Source of the DNA: Actinomucor elegans
Lineage: Eukaryota; Mucoromycota; Mucoromycetes; Mucorales; Mucoraceae
Length of the DNA: 64,000 bases
Direction of reading: 5' to 3'
Assembly (NCBI GenBank): GCA_026027325.1
Contig: JAMSLZ010000003.1
Span: 1,426,001 to 1,490,000, forward strand
The position numbers were made by a program, and so were the translations under genes. Under the pieces are notes generated by a model. The model was not told the origin of the DNA. It saw only the letters and a program-made list of their open reading frames with translations, and did not search any database. Shown here piece after piece: positions 56,511 through 64,000 of this stretch (position 1 is its first letter; every line of letters begins with the position of its first letter).

Positions 56511-57654
56511 ATGAGTGTTAAAATTGTCTTTTTATTCATATTCAGATTACTGATTTTACTGCTCAGTTTAGCTACGTTGGCTTGTCATATTGGTAAACAC
56601 TGTATTCGTATAGTTCATATAGTTAGCTAACCAAAGACTTCAATGTAATAATAGGTCAACTTATTTTACTGAGCCAAGTTGATAACACAGGCCCATGGTG
56701 GCCAAATTATGTGCCTGTATGTTTACAAAATAGATCGCCAATAAATCCGAGACTAACAAATTAATAGTATATTTTATATTATGTTGGGCCTATTGCTTCG
56801 ATCCTGTCATCGACCATCTTATTGCTGATAGCGTGTATTGCCGCAAAATCTTTATGGAGTGATCGAATTTTAAGCATTATCAATTTGTTGTTATTTATTG
56901 CTATCATTGTCTATAATTCGCTTCGATCTGGCACCATACCTTGGACTGGCTCTGTGCCTCAGCCTTTTCGATCGAATATGAAAGGCTTTGTCACCTATTG
57001 TTCTAATTACGATGACTCTTTGTCTTCTATTCGATGCTGTAAGAAATAATACAAAAATACAAGTATTGTTATTTACTTTCTTAATTAGGGTTGACTAATG
57101 GCACCTGGCTCGGCATGGTCGTAGTAGGATTCTTTTGGTTCTTGTTCGCGCTTTATACCGTGATATTAAAAAACTCCAGCGTTTATGATGAGGATTATGA
57201 TGAATATGATTTCAAAGAAGATGTACCTATGGCCAGTACTAGCCAATCGCCTATTACGCACCAGCAGTCTCTGCAACCAAACCATCAACAACCCATGTCA
57301 CACTATAGTTATCATAGTGAACCTACTTATGCGAGTCAGAAACAAGAAATCAACTATTATCCGACACAACAGCAACAGCCAATGTACGACGATTATCAAG
57401 ACTATTACCATAATCCTTCGCAAGAACAGCAAATGAATAGCAGTCACCCTAGCAATGGTAGTCAAGGAGGAGGAGTTCCGATGGTAAATGGTGCCATAGC
57501 AATCAATGATGGATTTGAAAGATCGAGAAAGATATCCAAAACGTATTTAGGAGATGAAGATCAAGGTCACGTAGCGCGCATGTCGCCAATGAATTCACCT
57601 ATTCAATCACCTCACGCTTATGAAGCTCAACCTCCACACCAACACCCTTACTAA
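56511..57654 (+). CDS. Four-transmembrane (MARVEL-like) membrane protein
   Basis: Four exons: 56511-56592, 56655-56716, 56768-57038, 57089-57654; 326 residues. Four hydrophobic helices can be read: VFLFIFRLLILLLSLATLAC (5-24), YVGPIASILSSTILLLIACI (~52-71), ILSIINLLLFIAIIVYNSLR (~81-100), and WLGMVVVGFFWFLFALYTVI after exon 4 begins. A loop with four cysteines (YCSNYDDSLSSIRCCW region) sits before the last helix. The ~165-residue cytosolic tail is rich in Gln, Tyr, Ser and Pro. This topology is typical of fungal MARVEL/tetraspan proteins of eisosomes or vesicles, but no diagnostic motif is visible, so the family name is tentative. Confidence 0.78.
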
Positions 57655-58249
57655 TAATTATTTATTAATTTTATTTCAATTGTTCTCTTGTATGTAAATT
57701 CCTTCTTGTTATATAATATGCATATCCAATAAATCAAAAAAGTTTTTACAGTCAAATATCAAGACGCCTACTACGACTGCTTCATATACACTCAAATTCC
57801 ACTGTTGAAATATCATAGTTCAAATTACTGTGAGCCATTGTATCTTGAAAGTACATTAGTACTTGCTTACACTGATATACAGTTGCGCAACTTTAGAATC
57901 ACTGATGTATCTCAGTTTATCGCTGATTTAGATGCAATGTGATGAACGATGAAGACCGCAAATCAACATAATAAGTTGGATATGTTCTGTTTACTTGAAT
58001 ATTCCTTCTTGTGACTTGGTAGTCTTTCTTTTTCTGGCTAAAACAATGTTTTCAATAATACGGTGCCGTCGTGCTCGGAGGGACCAAGATTGCTATCCCA
58101 ACTCGTTAAAATAGTACGCGTCTTAATGCACAGTTTTTAGAGCCGTTCTAATATTCCCAGATACAAAACTTGGTGATTGATTAGGAGAGGTTATTAGGTT
58201 TATTGTTAGTAGTCTAGATAATTATATAAAGTAAATTGGTTGTCTCAAA
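57655..58249. other. Convergent spacer
   Basis: It separates the 3' ends of the four-TM gene (+) and GOT1 (-). AT-rich apart from a GC-richer patch near 58061-58090. Nothing recognisable. Confidence 0.5.
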
Positions 58250-58902
58250 TTATACAGGCAAACTTGTTGTGGCTCGTCCTGAAAACATCCTATCGACAGC
58301 CTGTAAGTAAAAGATTAGATTAGTTACCATATCATTCTAGCAGCATAGGAGCATTTACATTATTCAAGGTTGGGTTGTTAAAGATATATCCAACATAAGG
58401 CAATCTACGAAGGAAAGACAGAGCTAGCGGGAAATAGTTGCTACAGTCAAATATTAGCATTATTACTGTATTAATACATTCTAGTAGGCTTACCCAAAGA
58501 GATTCAGAATACCAAATAACTCGATAATCATGCCGAAAAAGCACCATTTGGATAGCACCAAAACAATACCAAGGATCAAACAAACAGTGCCTCTCAGTTT
58601 TGTTTTTTGAGAGAAATAAACCAAAGTTCTTTGAGGTCCATAAGTGAAAATAATACCAATGACAAACAGTAACTACGATCAGGATGTTAGTAAAAAGGAA
58701 ACAGTGCGTGAATTTTGCGCGTGATGTTTACATTGCCAATAGCCAACAAACCCGAATCAAATAGCATCAAGATGCCAAGAAACATGAAAAAGATGCCAAA
58801 TGACAAAATGCCCACACCGATTTCTAATGGACATCAAGGTTAATAGTCAATAGACGGGCCATATGCTTTAGCTTTTTTACTTTGCGAATCTGACAGCCAC
58901 AT
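58250..58902 (-). CDS. GOT1: Got1-like vesicle transport protein
   Basis: Five exons: 58902-58881, 58823-58732, 58672-58494, 58440-58359, 58300-58250; 141 residues, the usual Got1 length. The start MWLSDSQKIGVGILSFGIFF is almost the textbook Got1 N-terminus. Four hydrophobic segments follow: GIFFMFLGILMLFDSGLLAI; LLFVIGIIFTYG; GTVCLILGIVLVLSKWCFFG; IIELFGILNLFG, with the FLRRLPYVGYIF loop at the end. Known role: an ER-Golgi membrane protein that supports COPII vesicle fusion and Golgi traffic. It lies 117 bp beyond the 3' end of the Rab gene on the same strand. Confidence 0.93.
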
Positions 58903-59019
58903 GAGTAGGAATAAAGAAAAGAACAAGTACTTTTTTTTTTTTTGATTTAATGGGTTTACGCGCTTTTATATTAAAATACTAATTTTTATAATGAGTAGAG
59001 TGGACGGTGTAACGGATGT

Positions 59020-60045
59020 TTAACAGCAACCGGCCTTTTCAGAAGAATGATCCTCTTCTCGCGAATGAATATCAGTAGTCATCGTTTTAAGCAAATCTTG
59101 TCCATACACGTTCTTGACCAATGACTGCGTGATTTCATAAAAAATCTCGTCGATACCTTACATCTAATATTAGCACAGAATATAAGTTTATAATAACTAG
59201 TGTATATACCTTGGTTAGTTTTGGCTGAAACCTCATGGACTCCATTAACACAATTCGTTAATTTGTTGCAGACCTTTGCAAAGGATACTTGGCGCTGTGA
59301 TTCTAGATCGATCTTATTGCCCACCACATGAATAACTAGATCATCTGTCATATTCCTATTGAGTTCTATATAGAAAGAACGAATCAGATTGTCATACATT
59401 GAAGTGATATTTTAGCTTTAAAAAAAAAAACCTTCCATCCAAGACATGATTTCTGTAAAACTCTCTTCTGAAGTAATATCATAAACTAGAATTGCTGCTG
59501 AAGCTCCTCGATAATACATGGGTGCCATTGCTCTAAATCGTTCTATTTATTATATTATAAGCAATTATCAGCAGTTACTGTGTCTATTCTATACCTTGTC
59601 CCGCAGTATCCCATATCTGCAGTCTTACGCTACAATCATCCACAGTCCTAAGCTAGAGTCAGAATTGTATTATATACCATATATTTGTATTTACAGCTTC
59701 TTCGTCATAAATGACGCGCCAATAGTAGATGTTCCATTTGGTGAAAAGGTATTCTTGACATATCGAAGTGCAACGGATGTTTTTCCAACGCCTGCAGAAA
59801 ATATAAGGTGTATGTAATCAAAAAAGTGTTATCACTACTTATATGTTAGCTGCTAAACATACATCCAAAGAAATAACACATACATATAAACGAAATATAA
59901 AAGTAAAAGATATAAAGAAGTGTAGTATTGTATAGTAAGAACCTTGAACGAATCCATTATTATATAACAAAAGAAAAAAAAAGCACTTTTATGTTTGCGA
60001 ACCTGTACTTCCTAGTATAACTACTTTTGCTTCCAAGGTATCCAT
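59020..60045 (-). CDS. Rab-family small GTPase (endosomal Rab5/Rab22-like group)
   Basis: Six exons: 60045-60003, 59791-59695, 59647-59595, 59542-59432, 59365-59210, 59156-59020; 198 residues. P-loop GSTGVGKT (12-19); switch I with STIGASF; switch [22 protein letters not shown] (20-residue core); the Rab-type [23 protein letters not shown]. The C-terminus ends CC, so double geranylgeranylation is expected. The [10 protein letters not shown] and [12 protein letters not shown] segments are closest to the Rab5/22/31 branch by my reading; the exact member is uncertain. The first intron is long for this genome (~211 nt) and has a weak donor (GTTCGC); the fourth begins GTTTTTTTTT. Confidence 0.88.
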
Positions 60046-61263
60046 ATAATATATGCAATGGTAATAAGGTGTATAATGAAGTGGTATATTTTAAAGAGAA
60101 GAAGAAAAAAGAAAAAAGAAAAACTACTTGCTACCGTATTATATACCTGTGTACCAACCAATCACTAAACATTACACAAAGTGGGTCACTCCTTCTTAAA
60201 GTAACTCAACTAGCTACAGTTTTAGATTCATTATTATTGATATAGTTCATTATTATACATTCAAAAATCTTTGATACAATATTTTTTATGTATATATATA
60301 TATTCATAATACATCGCTATACTGCCAAACTATGGCCCTGAATATATATATTTTTCAGTTCTCTCAAAGGCAGCTAAATAAGTCAGCCTGTTTTGTTACA
60401 GATAGAATGTGTCTCACTCAGCTAAGCAAATCAATAGAAAGTGCTACAGGTTCTATGATCAATTGACTTAGTTTTTATTTGTTTTACTCCTAGTGTTTGA
60501 TTTCGATAGATAGTATACTGAACTGGTGTCGGATTTGCATAGGTATCCCCCGCATAATCTGATGTGAACATCCGCTAAAGTATGGTTTACTCGGCTCATG
60601 TTTGCGCAAAAAATGTACTACAAATAGAGTGTTTGCTCAAATACGTAACAAATAAAGTTGTATTAAAAAACATGCCTCTCACCCGCCTCTTAAAGCCATT
60701 ATAATTTTTTTTAAAATGTTTTTTTTTATTAGTACACTGAGCCATCATAAAATAGCGTGAAGTTACCTTACCGTTATTGCCATTCTATTATATTACTTTT
60801 TATTGGATGCCTGACATTGAAAATATTTTTTTTTTTAAAAAAAAAGTACAACAGTTGAGACTCGTTTAGCTGGCTAGACGAAAATTTGGCGAGACAGACA
60901 ATTAACAAAATATTATTTATTTACAGAAAAAACGTCAGCAATTCTTATGTAGAATTTAATGATGTATTAGGTGGATTAAGTGATATATACTGGTTTTCCC
61001 AATTTATAAAATATCATAGGTAAAAAGGCCGCGTTTTGCAGTTTTATAAATTGAATCTGAAGTCAAGATTATCATAACTGAAAAATATGAAACACATATT
61101 TGTGCATATCTGTAAATATATTAAATCTATGTTATTAATAAATCAAGCCTTTCCATTATTGGCGTTTTATACATAAGAAATCAGAGTTGAACACCTGAAG
61201 AAATGGGAAAATAATAATATTATCCAATCATACTCCTCGCTGCATTTGTGATAAATCAACTAT

Positions 61264-61517
61264 CTAGTCATCTTGTTGCCTTGATGTAGAACCAATTCTG
61301 ATGAGGTCTGATAAAGTACTGAATGCCTCTGCTGCCTCCTTCGTATACAGCTTTTCTTTATTCTTCTGACCGATTTTATTAGCCACAAATAAAACACTAG
61401 TTTTTTTTTTCTTTGCTGCTTCGGGTCACTATTACTTGTTTCTTTTTGAAAAATGACCAATCGTAATAACGGTTCGATATTCAAAGGATATATCAATAGT
61501 ATTTCCTTAAAGTAATC
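61264..61517 (-). pseudogene. Possible remnant of an SRP-receptor-beta-like GTPase
   Basis: On the minus strand, an AG acceptor is followed by DYFKEILLIYPLNIEPLLRL and, after a Lys-rich stretch, by SVLFVANKIGQKNKEKLYTK and EAAEAFSTLSDLIRIGSTSR, then QQDD and a stop. The (V/I)LFxANK box plus a helix ending ..LxxLxRxxSTSR is the pattern of the SRP-receptor beta C-terminal half. The two parts are in different frames, shifted by one base within a run of ten A (on the minus strand, about 61401-61410). No clear P-loop exon is found upstream. It could be a decayed copy, or a homopolymer sequencing error in an otherwise unrecognised gene. Confidence 0.35.
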
Positions 61518-62666
61518 CTGTGGTAAATGGTATCATTAAGAACACTAATTCGTTCAAAAAGAATATCAATTGGCAAGCTATACGCGTTTGTATAAAGTCT
61601 TTGTGGTTTGGGATTATTAAAAAATTTGACTCATTAAAAAAAAATAGGACTAACAGCGTTACTGGCCCCAGAACCTGAAATATTCATAAGATGATGAACG
61701 AAAATTGTGGGAGTAAGGTTTGAAATCAAGTGTATCAAGTGTAATCAGCCGTTAAATGTACGCATTATCTCTAAGCATCGTATGGATCTAATATTTGTTT
61801 AATGGAACCATGACATGTTATTAAAAGATTAAAGATTTTTTTTTTCATAAACTTGCTATATCTCTATCTGTTGCTTCTATACCGTTATCCTAGATTCCAT
61901 GATGTATGTTTTGCATTTATTGGGAAAAATGGATTAAACTACACTGACACATGATCCCATGATGGCGCAGAATATGGTATCCTTTGATCTTGTACTCTGC
62001 TACAGGATGGACTTTTTTTTTTTTTTTTTTTTTTTTTTGTTTAGATTCGAGACATAGCTACAAATCGTACTAGCTTACACCAATATAATTTACTGCTATT
62101 AAATGGCTTACAGTGCATTAAAAGAGAAATATGCCCATATACACTTGAACTTTATAAAAGAGATTGAAGTAAATAGCAATATTGACAAACAGTAATACAT
62201 ATGAGTCTAATAAAAAACAAATACTTTAAATACAATGAATTGTCTGGCTTTCAGTGTATAGTTTGGGCAATAAAGCAAAATTATAAGTAATTCTTGTTCT
62301 TAAGTATCTCTAAATAGAAGAAAAAGCATCAACTCTTTATTAGATGCTCTATATTTGTCTACATTGACTTGAAGGTCCTTTTTTGCAACTTTTAACATTT
62401 ATTAGTAACCAATAAACAGCAAAAATGAAAAGAAGCCTTATTTTATTTGACCACCAAATGGAATAATAGAATTAAAAAAAGGGCATTATTTAATTTTTTT
62501 TGCATTAAGAATAGTTAAACATTATACATGATGTATTCCTTCCAACAAACTGTACGATCTCTTTACATACGTAATTTTGAATGGCTAATAAATAGCGTTT
62601 CTTTTAAGTATACGCCTTTATTTTGATGAAAAAGGTAATATTAACTAGAAACCATCAACGTGTGAT

Positions 62667-62682
62667 GTTACACGCGTGTAAC
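62667..62682. other. Perfect 16-bp palindrome GTTACACGCGTGTAAC
   Basis: An exact inverted repeat without spacer, centred on ACGCGT (the MCB core of fungal G1/S promoters). A third GTTACAC half-site follows within 15 bp (62696-62702). It looks like a dimeric transcription-factor site, but no gene start lies nearby. Role unknown. Confidence 0.4.
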
Positions 62683-64000
62683 CTATTTCGCGTAAGTTAC
62701 ACATAAAGTTATGAAAGTTTTTGATATACCTCTTTACTACTATACTGTTTCTTCCTTTTATCGTTCAAAAAAAAGGTGGCGTGATAATTTTGTCACTACT
62801 GCAACTTTCGTGACTTCAAAATGCCCCCTAAAAGGTACAAATAAGACCTTTACTTTGCTTTCCTTTCATTTTTTCATTAAAAAAGATGAATTCTTTGATT
62901 AGATTGACTTTCCTCATTACTGAATTTATTCAGCCATTGAACTAACCAAAAAAAGCATTTTGTTCGCTTGTGCCTTTTTTAGAATAGAGAAGATTTTTTT
63001 CCTGGTTTTTAATGTGCCATTCCATTTCATTCATTGTATTGTATATTATTTGCTTTAAAATGTCGAGATATCTATTAAACAAAAATGTACTTTACTAAAC
63101 AATATATTAATCAAGCGTACAATTTATTGTTCTTACTTTAGACGTATCGAGAAATTTCTTGAGATATTTTACCATGTAAATTCTACTTGATAAACGCTGT
63201 TTGTCCTTTTTCTTTATGTTTAAGGTTATAGTATTAACATCTATTTCTTAATAAATATTTCAGTATATACACAAATGCATTCAAGGCATAGGTTATGAAA
63301 CATATGAGACATGAAGTCGAAATCAGTTAACAAAAAAGAGATCGATAATATGAAACACCGGATTAACAAAGAATAAGAAATGAGACTTGTTAATCCTTTA
63401 TTAGAAAACGGGCAAGTGCCATGGTAAAGTCAATATCCCCTTTTTGTATCCATCAATTTACTTGATGTAGTCAAGCGTGCATTTAATTCATATTTATGGC
63501 ATTGCTCTTAACCTACCGCCATGTCATGTTAATATATAGCAATACAACATCCGATAGTGGGATTGATTGGCTTAATTACAAGATTAAGTTTCAGGCATGA
63601 CACATGACAGCATAGCAGTATTAAGAAATCATTCGATTTGCAAGTGTTTAACCATACTGTAGTATGTAGTAAACAAATTTTTATTAAAGAATATGACTTG
63701 ATAATCGAAATTGGTTCGTTTTCATTCTGGGGAATTGGGATCTTTGTGTCTGATTAATGACCAATTCCAGACCACAAATGTTTGATATAAACTGCCAAAT
63801 CTCCGGGTAAATTAGAAGTTCTCGTGCCTGAGCCTTTTTATTTTATTTTATTTTATCGAGTTTAGGGCGAAAAAGGCGCAGTTCTCATTACCTTGCGTTA
63901 GCGCCATTATTGAACTACCATTTGCATCACACGTTAAGTTGATACAAATAGTTCAATGACTTGACTATGTAACGTTACAATGATGACGATACATTATACT

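Larger units (their letters stand above)
60046..64000. other. Gene-poor right end of the window
   Basis: Nearly 4 kb of AT-rich DNA with no intact gene. It contains a possible degenerate GTPase fragment (61264-61517, minus), a T-run of ~26 (62013-62038), a perfect 16-bp palindrome (62667-62682) and a (TTTTA)n stretch near 63837-63855. Short + frames such as 62711-62902 have no coding character. Confidence 0.5.

Noticed and set aside
62711..62902. Plus frame, and the internal start ATGCCCCCTAAAAGG at 62820
   Set aside because: It resembles the first codons of some ribosomal proteins, but no continuing exon is found downstream.
1..64000. tRNA, rRNA and CRISPR elements
   Set aside because: I looked for A/B-box tRNA signatures, rRNA segments and regularly spaced repeats. 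None was convincing, and CRISPR would not be expected in a fungus.

Overview
The window is nuclear DNA of a filamentous fungus, most likely a Mucorales-type member of the Mucoromycota. The signs are AT-rich intergenic DNA full of A/T homopolymer runs, genes packed with very short introns (about 45-70 nt, GTRNGT...CTAAC...YAG), and a typical fungal gene set. Gene models were spliced by hand, requiring reading-phase continuity and agreement with family motifs. Exon coordinates are in the evidence fields.

Left part (1-16.3 kb): the ribosome-biogenesis protein Rlp24, an alpha-arrestin with a PPxY tail, a TPR/F-box/LRR protein of Dia2/Pof3 type, a TRM2/TRMT2A-type tRNA m5U methyltransferase with an N-terminal RRM-like region, an Mvp1/SNX8-type sorting nexin, and mitochondrial ATP synthase alpha. 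Next (18-33.9 kb): a small Qc-SNARE of Bet1/Sft1 type, a cytochrome P450, a Bni4/Afr1-type PP1-targeting protein, mitochondrial ribosomal protein mL38, a mitochondrial EMAPII-like tRNA-binding protein, an extended-SDR epimerase-like protein that lacks the catalytic Tyr, and a DH-only RhoGEF.

Right part (34-60 kb): phosphomevalonate kinase (ERG8), a GPI-anchored GH16 cell-wall enzyme, a DHA1-type MFS exporter, a TIA-1/Pub1-type three-RRM protein, a Rho3-like GTPase, homoserine dehydrogenase (HOM6), a UVRAG/Vps38 subunit of PI3-kinase complex II, a 976-residue kinesin-like protein with a ruined nucleotide site and AT-hooks, two unrecognised small proteins, a four-TM protein, Got1 and a Rab GTPase. 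The last 4 kb has no intact gene, only a possible frameshifted remnant of an SRP-receptor-beta-like GTPase. The genes are not an operon or cluster. A recurrent theme is membrane traffic and polarity (SNARE, Got1, Rab, sorting nexin, UVRAG, Rho3, RhoGEF, Bni4-like, arrestin).

Two things stand out. First, the gene at 49.9-53.5 kb appears to be a kinesin pseudo-motor: P-loop, switch I and switch II are all degenerate. It is fused to an 11-residue-repeat coiled coil and a tail with two RGRP AT-hooks, which suggests a chromatin-tethered, non-motile kinesin relative. Second, about 16 diverged copies of an unnamed repeat of roughly 80 bp lie in both orientations in the gene-free stretches and never in an exon.
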